64,000 nucleotides of DNA from an uncultured Clostridia bacterium (GTDB lineage Bacteria > Bacillota > Clostridia > TANB77 > CAG-508): positions 102,610 through 166,609 of the forward strand of contig CALXAP010000001.1 of assembly GCA_944386325.1 (NCBI GenBank). The letters are read 5' to 3'. Under the pieces are notes generated by a model, which was not told the DNA's origin, did no database searches, and saw only the letters and a program-made list of their open reading frames with translations. This document shows positions 1 through 8,561 of this stretch, in pieces. Each line of letters opens with the position of its first letter. Within the stretch, counting starts at the first letter, position 1. The position numbers were made by a program, and so were the translations under genes.

Positions 1-1
1 T

Positions 2-313
2 CTAGATAGGATAAAATCTTATGCAAAACAGAGTGCTCAATATTTAGAAAAATTAGGATTCTCTAAAAGATTTTGTAAAATTTGTGAAGAACAAAATAGA
101 TATAGTGGTAGTCAGCCACGTGAAAAAGAAAGTGACATATTAGAATTGGTAGATCATTTTGGTGGAATGGTATTGGATAGACCTGAAAGAATGGGATTTA
201 CTGTAGATGAAGCTATTTGTTTATTAGAAAATAGAAATTTGAGAGATTCAGGAAATATCTATTTAGAACAATTTGTTAATTTCATTAATAGAATGGAGGA
301 TATAAAAATATGA
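2..313 (+). CDS. C-terminal part of an HD-GYP-like phosphohydrolase (partial)
   Basis: The reading frame is open from the window edge to a TGA, giving about 103 residues; the N-terminus lies outside. The segment ILELVDHFGGMVLDRPER followed by a FTVDEAICLLEN helix resembles the end of HD-GYP domains (DvFdAltsdRpYr, then sxeeAleil). HD-GYP proteins usually hydrolyse cyclic dinucleotides. The HD residues themselves are not visible, and a CKIC pair sits where the family normally has other residues. It overlaps the next gene by ATGA, so the two are probably translationally coupled. Family assignment rests on a short pattern and could be wrong. Confidence 0.5.
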   Translation, partial: LDRIKSYAKQSAQYLEKLGFSKRFCKICEEQNRYSGSQPREKESDILELVDHFGGMVLDRPERMGFTVDEAICLLENRNLRDSGNIYLEQFVNFINRMEDIKI

Positions 314-570
314 ATGAAGATTTAGATATAATTGATCTTTCTAAACCAGCAGGCATTGTTACTAAATTAGTTAAAGATATAAAATCTAAAAATGATTTGC
401 AAAAAGTTATAAATGCCGCTATTATGGCTATTTCAGATTTTAATGAGAGAGTTAAGAAAAATGAGGATTTGAAGAAAAATAAATTAAATAAAAATGTAAA
501 TAATCAAAGTGTAGATAGTGTATTACTTGCACAACAAATTAAGGAAGAGATTAGAAGAAATGAAATGTAA
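310..570 (+). CDS. small hypothetical protein (86 aa)
   Basis: Starts inside the stop codon of the preceding gene (ATGA overlap) and ends at a strong terminator, so it is the last gene of that operon. The protein is highly charged, Lys/Asn/Asp-rich, with no membrane segment or signal peptide, and is probably helical. I do not recognise a family. Coupling suggests it acts with the HD-GYP-like protein. Confidence 0.6.
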   Translation: MNEDLDIIDLSKPAGIVTKLVKDIKSKNDLQKVINAAIMAISDFNERVKKNEDLKKNKLNKNVNNQSVDSVLLAQQIKEEIRRNEM

Positions 571-618
571 AAACATAAATAGGAAGTATAAAATTAAATA
601 CTTCCTATTTATGTTTTT
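569..618. terminator. bidirectional intrinsic terminator
   Basis: A perfect 21-bp inverted repeat (569-589 and 598-618) with an 8-nt loop has A-runs on the left and T-runs on the right. It can end transcription both of the plus-strand operon and of the convergent vanW gene. Confidence 0.85.
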
Positions 619-676
619 ATTGTTATATTAGAAGTACATATGTGAATATAGAATGTGAGACTATTTTAATTTATAT

Positions 677-1345
677 TTATTCATATATTAATTTATTTAC
701 TGTTACAATTACATTCGAACCATTACTTTCTGCATGTATTATAATATCAGAGTCAGTATTATTTATAAATTTAAAATCGTAACTTCCGTGAGCAACAGCA
801 GCATCATCACCTTTTTTAGCATATGGAACTGTATTACTATGATCATGTCTTTCTGTTATTGTAATTCCTGATATATCTTTTACTGCATTATATAGTGTTG
901 TACTTATTTGGCATATACCTCCTCCGTAGCCTTCTTCAACATTACCTTGTTTATCAAATATCTTAGCTTTTTCATATCCTTTATTTGGTGTAGCTTTGCC
1001 AATAACATTTGTAAATGAAAATTCTTCTCCTTTTTTTACTATTTGTTCATTTAATGTAGCACATGTTATTTCTAAGTTATGTTGTCTTTCGTCTGTTTTA
1101 TCATATATTTTTGTAGAAAATTCGCTTAATTTTTCTTCTTTAGGTTTAATTTCTTCTTTGTTATATGTTTCAGATGATGAATTAGTTGTATTATTAGATA
1201 AATTTTCTTCTGTTGATGTTCTTTGAATATTAGCTCCATTTTCTGAATTTATTGAATTATCATTTTCTATAATTGTATTATTTGCACTACCACAACCACT
1301 TAATAAAAATAATAATAAAGTTATTGTAAGAAAATTTTTTTTCAT
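677..1345 (-). CDS. VanW-family lipoprotein
   Basis: 222 aa. The N-terminus is a lipoprotein signal (hydrophobic run, lipobox LSGC, Cys18), followed by a low-complexity Asn/Ser/Glu linker to about residue 80. The rest is a VanW domain with the typical GGGICQISTTLYNAV, ITERHDHS and DDAAVAHGSYDFKF segments. VanW proteins occur beside glycopeptide-resistance genes and in many Firmicutes envelopes; their biochemical role is not settled. AGGAG lies 7 bases before the ATG. It faces the preceding operon across a shared terminator. Family sure, function unknown. Confidence 0.85.
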   Translation of the reverse strand: MKKNFLTITLLLFLLSGCGSANNTIIENDNSINSENGANIQRTSTEENLSNNTTNSSSETYNKEEIKPKEEKLSEFSTKIYDKTDERQHNLEITCATLNEQIVKKGEEFSFTNVIGKATPNKGYEKAKIFDKQGNVEEGYGGGICQISTTLYNAVKDISGITITERHDHSNTVPYAKKGDDAAVAHGSYDFKFINNTDSDIIIHAESNGSNVIVTVNKLIYE

Positions 1346-1554
1346 GTTCTAACTCCTAAAAAATAAATATAATTACTTATATTATTTACTTAATATAGAA
1401 AAAATATTATGGTATAAATTGGAAAATAAAACAAATTAAAAATTTGAATTTATTGGAAATAATAAATTACATGAAAGATTGGTCAAATAACTTGCTTTTT
1501 ATATATTTATATGGAATAATATTGCCTGTAAAATAAAAAGAAAGGAGAAAAATG

Positions 1555-2307
1555 ATGATTACAGTAGAAAATGTAACCAAAAAATTTATTAGGAATAAAA
1601 ATAAGAAAGAAAAAGAAGAATTTTATGCAGACAAAAATATAAGTTTCGAAGCAAATGACGGAGAAATTATAGGTATATTAGGTCCAAATGGAGCAGGAAA
1701 AACAACACTACTTAGAATGATAGCAGGAATATTAGAACCAACAGAAGGAAAAATAAGTTTTGATGGAATGAATTATAAAGAAAATGAAATCGAAATTAAG
1801 CAAAATATTGCTTATCTATCAGGAAATACAAAAATTTATGATACATTATCAACTTATGAATTGTTAAAAATGTGTTGTGATATTTATGGAGTAGACAAAG
1901 AAAATAGCGAAAAAAGAATAAAAGAAATTAGAAAGGTATTGGGAATGGAACAATTTTTATATAACAAAATTGCAAACTTATCAACAGGACAAACTCAAAA
2001 AGTAAATTTAGCAAGATGTTTAGTACATAATCCTAAATACTATATTTTAGACGAAGCTACAACAGGATTAGATATTATATCAAGTCAAATAATATTAAAC
2101 TTTATTAAAGAGGAAAGAGATAAAGGAAAAACAATACTTTATTCAACACACTACATGGAGGAAGCAGAAAATATATGTAATAAAGTTATTATGATAAATA
2201 AAGGAGAAATTATAAAAACTGGAACACCAGAAGAAATAAAGAAAGATACTAATACTACAAATTTAAGAGATTCATTTTTTGCAATGATAGGAGGTGACGA
2301 ATTCTAA
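1555..2307 (+). CDS. natA: ABC exporter ATP-binding protein, NatA-type
   Basis: About 250 aa ATPase with Walker A GPNGAGKTT (around residue 44), signature LSTGQ (around 143), Walker B YYILDEATTGLD and H-loop STHYMEEAE. It pairs with the ABC-2 permease downstream, as in NatAB sodium exporters; substrate is inferred only from this resemblance. Two ATGs are adjacent (1552, 1555); AGGAG at 1543-1547 fits 1555 better. The C-terminus reads GGDEF and stops inside an inserted element. Without that insertion the frame would run ...GDEFIKV and end in an ATGA overlap with the permease start, so the present stop is secondary. Confidence 0.85.
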   Translation: MITVENVTKKFIRNKNKKEKEEFYADKNISFEANDGEIIGILGPNGAGKTTLLRMIAGILEPTEGKISFDGMNYKENEIEIKQNIAYLSGNTKIYDTLSTYELLKMCCDIYGVDKENSEKRIKEIRKVLGMEQFLYNKIANLSTGQTQKVNLARCLVHNPKYYILDEATTGLDIISSQIILNFIKEERDKGKTILYSTHYMEEAENICNKVIMINKGEIIKTGTPEEIKKDTNTTNLRDSFFAMIGGDEF

Positions 2308-2419
2308 AAATAAACTTCGTCTTATGTTGTTAAAATTTAGAAGAAAAATCACCGATGTACAAGGAGTACACCTCTGTTTTTTTGCTAAATTTTGCCTAGT
2401 AATACTAGTTTCTTTTTAG
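2304..2419. mobile_element. MITE-like hairpin insertion between natA and natB
   Basis: About 116 bp bounded by CTAAAAA / TTTTTAG inverted ends and flanked by AATT (or GAATT) on both sides, as a target duplication would be. Inside are further complementary arms (AAATTTAG/CTAAATTT) around a GTACAAGGAGTAC core and a CTAGTA/TACTAG stem. It has no coding capacity. It separates the GGAGG at 2290-2295 from natB. A related element lies between copZ and copA. Confidence 0.55.
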
Positions 2420-2432
2420 AATTTATAAAAGT

Positions 2433-3581
2433 ATGAAAAGTAATTTATGGAATATATTAAAAAAAGAACTTCGAGAATTATTTAGAGATAAGAAATCATT
2501 AGCAATGATGCTTATAATACCAATCTTTATTCCACTTTTAGTTATTGGTATGTCAGCCTTGTTTGAATCACAAGTAAGTAAAGATGAAAGTGAATATAAT
2601 AAAATAGGATTTGCTTATGAAATGACAGAAGCAGAAAAAAGCATTGCTGAAGAAATGAATATTGAAATTATAAATGGAAGTGAAGAAGAATTAAAAGAAA
2701 AATATGATAATGGAGAAATAAATCTTTATGTAACAAAACAAGATAATAAATATATTATAAATACAGATGGTTCTGACAATAGTACATTTGCAAGTAGTTT
2801 GATGGAAACATATTTTAATACATATAAACAATACTTACAACAAAGCTATTTACAAGAAAATAATATAAACCCAAATGAAGTATTAAATATTATAACAGTT
2901 GAAGAAAATGTTTTAGAGCAAGATAATTATTTCGCAAATTATATTAAAAATTATGCTTTCTTGTTTATAATAATGGCAATAACAGTATCAGCAACATATC
3001 CAGCAACAGATACAACAGCAGGTGAAAGAGAAAGAGGAACATTAGAAACATTACTTACATTTCCAATAAAAAGCAAAGATATAATTGTAGGAAAGTTTTT
3101 AGGAGTTACAGTATCATCAATAATCACAGGAATAATCAGTTTAGCTTTAGCAATAATATCATTAATGATTACAAAGAATATGTTTAGTATTTATGAGGGA
3201 ATGGATATAATGTATTCCCCAATTACAATATTATTTGCAATAATTGTAATAATAGCATATTCATTCTTTATAAGTGGTTTATGTATTGCAATTGCAAGTA
3301 CTTCTAAAACTTTTAAAGAAGCTCAAAGTGCTTTAACACCATTAACATTTATATCATTCTTTCCTGGTATGATAGCATTTATGATAGGAATAACAACAAC
3401 ACCAATACTTTCAATAGTACCATTTTTAAACTTTACATTGATATTTACAGATATAAACAATGGAACAATAAATTTATTAAATATTGGTTTAATGGCTATT
3501 TCAACAATTATTTATATAAGTTTGGTATTTGCACATATTATAAAACAATATAAATCAGAAAAAGTGTTATTTGCAAAATAA
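2433..3581 (+). CDS. natB: ABC-2 type permease, NatB-type
   Basis: 382 aa. One N-terminal membrane segment (about 20-42) is followed by a roughly 120-residue acidic extracellular domain, then about five membrane segments (170-375), the ABC-2/NatB layout. A cytoplasmic ERERGTLETLLTFP coupling-helix motif is typical of these permeases. The ATG has no ribosome site directly upstream: the probable original one (GGAGGTG at 2290-2296) now lies about 140 bases away beyond a small insertion, so translation may be reduced. It works with the preceding ATPase. Confidence 0.8.
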   Translation: MKSNLWNILKKELRELFRDKKSLAMMLIIPIFIPLLVIGMSALFESQVSKDESEYNKIGFAYEMTEAEKSIAEEMNIEIINGSEEELKEKYDNGEINLYVTKQDNKYIINTDGSDNSTFASSLMETYFNTYKQYLQQSYLQENNINPNEVLNIITVEENVLEQDNYFANYIKNYAFLFIIMAITVSATYPATDTTAGERERGTLETLLTFPIKSKDIIVGKFLGVTVSSIITGIISLALAIISLMITKNMFSIYEGMDIMYSPITILFAIIVIIAYSFFISGLCIAIASTSKTFKEAQSALTPLTFISFFPGMIAFMIGITTTPILSIVPFLNFTLIFTDINNGTINLLNIGLMAISTIIYISLVFAHIIKQYKSEKVLFAK

Positions 3582-3589
3582 AACTATTA

Positions 3590-3628
3590 AATATTCTATA
3601 TTTAGAAATAAGTATAGAATATTTTTTT
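3590..3628 (+). terminator. intrinsic terminator after natB
   Basis: AATATTCTATA (3590-3600) pairs with TATAGAATATT (3613-3623) and runs into a T-tract. It closes the natAB transcript. The rest of the gap to 3848 shows only a small AAAAATC/GATTTTT hairpin near 3750 and no gene. Confidence 0.75.
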
Positions 3629-3848
3629 GCTAATTAATGAGAATAATTATCAAATATACTATAATAAAACAGAATAAATAAAAATAACATATTAACTTAT
3701 AATGATTTATGTAAGATTAAAAATCTAATAAAAAGTTTACTTGATAGCAAAAATCTCCGATTTTTATTGTTTAATAAAAAATTAAGAATTAATAAAAAGA
3801 ATCATAAGAATTATTTTTTATAATAATTAAAGAGGAGAGAAATGTAGT

Positions 3849-4523
3849 ATGGAAGAAACAAGTAATTCAATTATTATAATAGATAAAGAAAATATTATAC
3901 AAAAACTAACAAAAATATTTTGGATATTTTTAATTGGTAGTATTTTAGGATATGTTATTGAAATGATTGTTGGTTTAGTACAAAATGGACATTTTGTATC
4001 AAGACAAGGACTTTTATTTGGACCATTCATACAAGTATATGGAGTAGGACTTGTTGTGTATTATTTAGTAATCTCAAATATAAGAAAGAAAAGCTATATA
4101 AAAATATTTTTTATAACAATGTTACTTGGAGGAATAGTAGAATATTTATTTTCTTATTTTCAAGAAAAATGGTTTGGAACAATATCTTGGGATTATAGCA
4201 GTTTATTATTTAACATACATGGAAGAACAAGTTTATTACATTGTTTATATTGGGGAATAGGAGGAGTTCTATTTGTAAAATTTGTTTTACCACTAATAAA
4301 TAACTTAAAAGATTGGTGTAAAAATACTAATTTTAGATATATAACAATTTTTTTAGTATTATTTATAACCTTTGATATAGTAATGTCAGGAATGGCTGGA
4401 GCAAGACAGCTAGAAAGAAAAAATAATATTGAAGCTAATGGATATATAGATAATTTTTTTGATGAATATTATTCAGATACAAAATTAGAACAAATATATT
4501 CAAATGCAAAGACTGTAAATTAA
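3849..4523 (+). CDS. putative ABC-transporter type IV membrane protein (PF06541-like)
   Basis: 224 aa with five or so membrane segments. The GSILGYVIEMI, RQGLLFGPFIQVYGVG, FSYFQEKWFGTISWDYS and HGRTSLLHCLYWGIGG segments are characteristic of this Firmicutes integral membrane family. No ATPase is adjacent, so it appears to be a single-gene unit. Its transport role is a database label more than a demonstrated function. GAGGAGAG about 12 bases upstream of the ATG serves as ribosome site. Confidence 0.75.
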   Translation: MEETSNSIIIIDKENIIQKLTKIFWIFLIGSILGYVIEMIVGLVQNGHFVSRQGLLFGPFIQVYGVGLVVYYLVISNIRKKSYIKIFFITMLLGGIVEYLFSYFQEKWFGTISWDYSSLLFNIHGRTSLLHCLYWGIGGVLFVKFVLPLINNLKDWCKNTNFRYITIFLVLFITFDIVMSGMAGARQLERKNNIEANGYIDNFFDEYYSDTKLEQIYSNAKTVN

Positions 4524-4604
4524 TTTTAATTAGTGAAATTATTAGCAAACAAATTCAGGAAGGAATATCCCTCCTTTTATTCAATATATATTGCTTTTAC
4601 AATG

Positions 4605-4633
4605 TTGAGTTATTTATTTTTTTAAGTTATACT
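4605..4633 (+). promoter_or_regulatory. promoter for copZ-copA
   Basis: TTGAGT (4605-4610), a 17-base spacer and TATACT (4628-4633) form a good sigma-A promoter about 95 bases before copZ. A weak hairpin with T-tail at about 4558-4582 just upstream probably terminates the preceding gene. No clear CopY or CsoR operator was recognised. Confidence 0.65.
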
Positions 4634-4729
4634 ATATGTACATAAAAATTATAATTAATAAAAGATCTACTTGTTGAGAATCTGATGAAAATTATATAAA
4701 TTGGATAAAATAATATTAGGAGGTAAATG

Positions 4730-4936
4730 ATGAAAGAAACAATTATAAATGTAAAAGGTATGGTATGTGGAGGATGTGAAAATAGAGTAAAAAATGCTTT
4801 AGGAGAAATTGAAGGAGTAGAAAAAGTAGATGCTGATTATAAAACAGGAATAGTAAAAATACTTGCAAATGAAAATATAGAAAGAAAGGCTATGGAAGAT
4901 GTAATAGAAGATATTGGATTTGAAGTTAATGGTTGA
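4730..4936 (+). CDS. copZ: copper chaperone CopZ-like (HMA domain)
   Basis: 68 aa, a single heavy-metal-associated domain with the metal site GMVCGGCE (MxCxxC) near the N-terminus. It would carry Cu(I) in the cytosol to the ATPase encoded next. AGGAGG at 4718-4723 is 6 bases before ATG 4730 and only 3 before ATG 4727, so 4730 is preferred. The stop codon coincides with the left end of a hairpin element. Confidence 0.85.
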   Translation: MKETIINVKGMVCGGCENRVKNALGEIEGVEKVDADYKTGIVKILANENIERKAMEDVIEDIGFEVNG

Positions 4937-5055
4937 AAAATAATTATAATTCTAGCTGTGACAAACTTCGTTTGAAATTTAATTAATGTACAAAAAGTAT
5001 GCATTATAAATTTCAAACTTGTTTTCTTTGCTAAAATTTAATTTTTTTTTCAGCC
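4931..5055. mobile_element. hairpin element between copZ and copA, related to the natAB insertion
   Basis: About 125 bp with imperfect inverted ends (GGTTGAAAAA / TTTTTTTCAGCC), a perfect inner 12-bp stem (GTTTGAAATTTA / TAAATTTCAAAC) and a loop with GTACAAAAAGTA. It shares AAACTTCGT, the GTACAA-AG-TA core and TTTGCTAAA with the 2304-2419 element, in the same order. A CCTACT/AGTAGG stem follows before the copA ribosome site. It may also act as an mRNA processing or attenuation structure. Confidence 0.45.
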
Positions 5056-5092
5056 TACTGATAGTATAGTAGGGAGGTGAAAAAAATTAATT

Positions 5093-7300
5093 ATGAAAAA
5101 AATAGTATTATCAATAGAAGGGATGACTTGTAGTGCTTGTTCTAATGGATTAGAAAAATACTTAAACAAACAAGAAGGAATAAAATCCGCATCTGTTAAT
5201 TTAGTAATGGCTAATGCAAGTATTGAGTATGATGAAAAAATTTTAAATATTGATAATCTTAACGAATTTGTACGAAAAGCAGGTTTTAAAAGTTTAGGAG
5301 AATTTAAAGAAATAAAAACCGAAGTAAAAAATAAAAAAGAAAAAATTAAATTTATTATTTTCACAATACTTGCAATAATTTTAATGTATATTGCAATGGG
5401 ACATATGATTAACTTACCAACTTTAAACATAATTGATGTAAATCAAAATCCTATAGGATATACAATATGTTTATTTATATTTGCAATAGTTTTTATTATA
5501 TATGGATTTGATATATTAAAAAATGGTTATAAAAATTTAATACATAGAACTTCAAATATGGATACTTTAGTAGGAATAGGAGTAATTAGTAGTTTCCTTT
5601 ATAGTATTTATAATATGGTATTACTTTTTAGAGGAAATAATGATGCTATTCATCATTTATATTTTGAATCAGTTGTTATGATAATTTATTTTATAAAACT
5701 TGGAAGATATATAGATGTAATTAGTAAAGACAAGACAAAAGAAGCTATTCAAAAATTAGTAAAAATAACTCCAGAAAGTGCAACAATAAAAGTAAGTGAT
5801 AAGGAAAAAACGGTTACAATAAATGAAGTACATAAAGGAGATATTGTAATAAGTAAGCCAGGGGAAAGAATTTCAGTAGATGGAGAAATTATAGAAGGAA
5901 AAGCACATTTAGATGAATCTTTTATAACAGGAGAAAGCAAACCTGTAACGAAAAGTGTTGGTAATAAGGTTATTGCAGGAAGTATAAATTATGATGGATA
6001 TATAGAATATAAGGCAGAAAAAATAGGTAAAGAATCAGCTATATCACAAATAGTAAAATTAGTTGTAGAAGCTAGTAATACAAAAGTTCCTATTGCAAAA
6101 ATTGCAGATACGGTTTCTGGATATTTTGTACCAATAGTTATTGCAATTAGTATATTAACATTTATTATTTATCTAATTATGGGGTATGGATTTGAAAGTG
6201 CATTAATAACATTTGTAACTGTATTAGTAGTTGCTTGCCCTTGCAGTTTAGGATTAGCTACACCACTTGCAATAGTAGTATCTGAAGGAAAATGTGCTAG
6301 TAATGGGATTTTAATTAAAAAAAGTGAAATATTAGAAAATGCACAAAAAGTAAATACAATAGTGTTTGATAAAACAGGAACACTAACCTATGGGAGTTTA
6401 AAAATTGCAGAAGTAAAAAATTATAGCGATATGAGTGATGAAAAACTATTACAATTAGTAGGCTCAATAGAAAGTAAATCTACACATCCGATAGGAAAAG
6501 CATTTACAGATTATTTAAAAGATAATAAATTAGAATTATTACCAGTAAAAGAATTTGGTAATGTAAGTGGATTTGGAATTATAGGTAGAATAAAAGAAGA
6601 AAAATTTATTATAGGAAATTCTAAAATACTTGAAAGTTATAATATAAAAAATATATATGAAAAAGATGAGAAGGAATTAGCAATTAAAGGAAATAGTATT
6701 GTTTATGTTGTTCAAAACGAGCAAATAATGGCTTTAATAGGAGTAAATGATATAATAAGAGATAATAGTAAACAGGTAATAAATGAATTAAATAATAAAA
6801 ACATTGATACGATTATGTTAACAGGAGATAATAAAGAAACAGCAGAAAAAATAGCAAAAGATATAGGAATAACCAAAGTAATTGCAAATGTATTGCCAAG
6901 TGAAAAGACAAATATAATTAAAAAATTAAAACAAGAAAATAAGTATGTTATGATGTGTGGAGATGGAATAAATGATAGTCCAGCATTAGCCACAGCAGAT
7001 ATTGGCGTTAGTGTAAAAAGTGGAACAGATATAGCAATGGATTCTTCAGAGGTTATATTAACTAAAAATGATTTGAGTAATATTCTGAATTTAATAGATA
7101 TAAGTAAAAGAACAATAAGAATTATAAAACAAAATTTATTTTGGGCATTTTTTTATAATATTTTGATGATCCCAATTGCAATTGGAATATTAAAACCAAT
7201 TGAAATATCAATAAGTCCAATGATTGCAAGCTTAGCAATGATATTTAGTAGTATAACTGTTATATTAAATACTCTAAGGTTAAATAAAAAAATTACTTAA
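5093..7300 (+). CDS. copA: copper-exporting P1B-type ATPase CopA
   Basis: 735 aa. One HMA domain with GMTCSAC (residues 10-16), then membrane segments from about residue 85, actuator motif TGES (279-282), the intramembrane metal site CPC (382-384), phosphorylation site DKTGT (Asp426), the SxxTHP motif of metal ATPases and the hinge GDGINDSP (623-630). Two membrane segments close the protein. It pumps Cu(I) out of the cytosol using ATP and should receive copper from CopZ. AGGGAGGTGA precedes the start. A decayed copy of the first 160 bases lies at 10150. Confidence 0.93.
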   Translation: MKKIVLSIEGMTCSACSNGLEKYLNKQEGIKSASVNLVMANASIEYDEKILNIDNLNEFVRKAGFKSLGEFKEIKTEVKNKKEKIKFIIFTILAIILMYIAMGHMINLPTLNIIDVNQNPIGYTICLFIFAIVFIIYGFDILKNGYKNLIHRTSNMDTLVGIGVISSFLYSIYNMVLLFRGNNDAIHHLYFESVVMIIYFIKLGRYIDVISKDKTKEAIQKLVKITPESATIKVSDKEKTVTINEVHKGDIVISKPGERISVDGEIIEGKAHLDESFITGESKPVTKSVGNKVIAGSINYDGYIEYKAEKIGKESAISQIVKLVVEASNTKVPIAKIADTVSGYFVPIVIAISILTFIIYLIMGYGFESALITFVTVLVVACPCSLGLATPLAIVVSEGKCASNGILIKKSEILENAQKVNTIVFDKTGTLTYGSLKIAEVKNYSDMSDEKLLQLVGSIESKSTHPIGKAFTDYLKDNKLELLPVKEFGNVSGFGIIGRIKEEKFIIGNSKILESYNIKNIYEKDEKELAIKGNSIVYVVQNEQIMALIGVNDIIRDNSKQVINELNNKNIDTIMLTGDNKETAEKIAKDIGITKVIANVLPSEKTNIIKKLKQENKYVMMCGDGINDSPALATADIGVSVKSGTDIAMDSSEVILTKNDLSNILNLIDISKRTIRIIKQNLFWAFFYNILMIPIAIGILKPIEISISPMIASLAMIFSSITVILNTLRLNKKIT

Positions 7301-7461
7301 ATAAGTACAATATTCTACTTATGAATAGTTAATGTAAATTAAAAAATCTTCAAAGATTGACATAATGAATAAAGACATAAATTAATATACTAGAAGAGTA
7401 ATCTTTTGATTACTAATAGGAAGTTCTTAACTAATAAAGAACGATTTAAAATTAGGTAAAG

Positions 7462-7490
7462 TTCAAGCAAATAAATTTATGTGGTATACT
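7462..7490 (+). promoter_or_regulatory. extended -10 promoter of the second ABC exporter
   Basis: TTCAAG (7462-7467), a 17-base spacer and TGG-TATACT (7485-7490). The -35 is weak but the extended -10 is good. It lies about 300 bases upstream of the first ABC gene and defines a long leader. Confidence 0.55.
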
Positions 7491-7496
7491 TTAAAT

Positions 7497-7794
7497 AAAT
7501 AAAAGAATAATCAATCTGCCGAGATTTTAAGAATGTTAAAAAGCATTGCTTGTAGCAACGGACAGTTCTCTATATAATAATTGTAGAAAGGAGCTGCCAA
7601 AAAAATGTATATAAAAATGAAAATGGTTAGGAAATTAGCGTTTTATTAAAATATTTATAATAAAGTTATGAGGAGAGTAGATAATTCTATTCTCTTTTTG
7701 TATTATTTTTATAAAATATACAGTCGAATAGTGGAAATTTTTATTGCTTTATGATAATATACTGAAGAATTCACAAAATTAAATTTGAAGGGGA
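7497..7794 (+). promoter_or_regulatory. structured leader with a 14-aa uORF and a terminator
   Basis: This stretch without a large gene holds, in order: a stem (7560-7569 with 7590-7598) that covers an AAAGGAG site, a tiny ORF at 7605-7649 (MYIKMKMVRKLAFY), and an intrinsic terminator (stem 7673-7681/7686-7694, then TTTTT) before the ABC ATPase. The order uORF then terminator suggests attenuation, as in leaders of translation-stress or antibiotic-responsive ABC genes, but this is inference. Upstream at 7301-7461 I see nothing coding. Confidence 0.4.
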
Positions 7795-7800
7795 ATGGTT

Positions 7801-8511
7801 ATGAAATTAGTAGTAAAAAATCTAAAAAAGAATTTTGAGAAAAAAGAAGTATTAAAAGACATTAATTTTGAATTTGAAAAAGGGAAAATTTATGGATTAC
7901 TTGGAAGAAATGGAGCTGGAAAAACAACATTTTTTAATTGCTTAAATGAAGATTTAGAAATAGATTCAGGAGAATTTTTTATAGAAGATAATGGAAAACA
8001 AAGAAAAATGGAAGCAGAGGATATTGGATATGTATTATCAACTCCAAATGTTCCAGAATTCCTAACAGCAAGAGAGTTTTTAAAATTCTTTATAGATATA
8101 AACAAAAAAAGAATTAAAAATGAAAAAACAATAGATGAATATTTTGATTTTATGAAAATAGAGAAAGAAGATAGAGATAGATTATTAAAAGATTATTCAC
8201 ATGGTATGAAAAATAAAATGCAAATGCTCGTAAATATAATAGCAAATCCAAATGTTTTATTACTAGATGAACCTTTAACATCTTTCGATGTTGTAGTTGC
8301 TGAAGAAATGAAACAAATGTTAAGAGAGATAAAGAAAGAACATATTATTATTTTCTCAACACATATAATGGAACTTGCACTAGATTTATGTGATGAAATA
8401 GTCATTTTAAATAAAGGTATGTTAGAAGAAATAGACAAAAATAATTTAGATAATGAACATTTAAAAAATAAGATTATTGATGCACTAAAGGAGGAAAGTG
8501 TTGAAAAATAA
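7801..8511 (+). CDS. ABC exporter ATP-binding protein
   Basis: About 236 aa with Walker A GRNGAGKTT, a signature-like DYSHGMKNKMQML instead of LSGGQ, Walker B NVLLLDEPLTSFD and H-loop FSTHIMELA. This is the shape of ABC-2 export ATPases. AAGGGG at 7788-7793 touches ATG 7795 but is 7 bases from ATG 7801, so 7801 is the likely start. A 50-base gap leads to the permease. Substrate unknown. Confidence 0.85.
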   Translation: MKLVVKNLKKNFEKKEVLKDINFEFEKGKIYGLLGRNGAGKTTFFNCLNEDLEIDSGEFFIEDNGKQRKMEAEDIGYVLSTPNVPEFLTAREFLKFFIDINKKRIKNEKTIDEYFDFMKIEKEDRDRLLKDYSHGMKNKMQMLVNIIANPNVLLLDEPLTSFDVVVAEEMKQMLREIKKEHIIIFSTHIMELALDLCDEIVILNKGMLEEIDKNNLDNEHLKNKIIDALKEESVEK

Positions 8512-8561
8512 TTACAATTCTTTTCCAACACAAATTATATTCAAGAAAGGAGAAATTAAAA

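Noticed and set aside
996-1226. Plus-strand ORF of 76 codons inside vanW
   Set aside because: It is antisense to a clear VanW coding sequence, has no ribosome site and a low-complexity product.
7550-7620. T-box or known riboswitch in the ABC leader
   Set aside because: No T-box sequence (AGGGTGG-ACCGCG) or other recognisable aptamer core is present.
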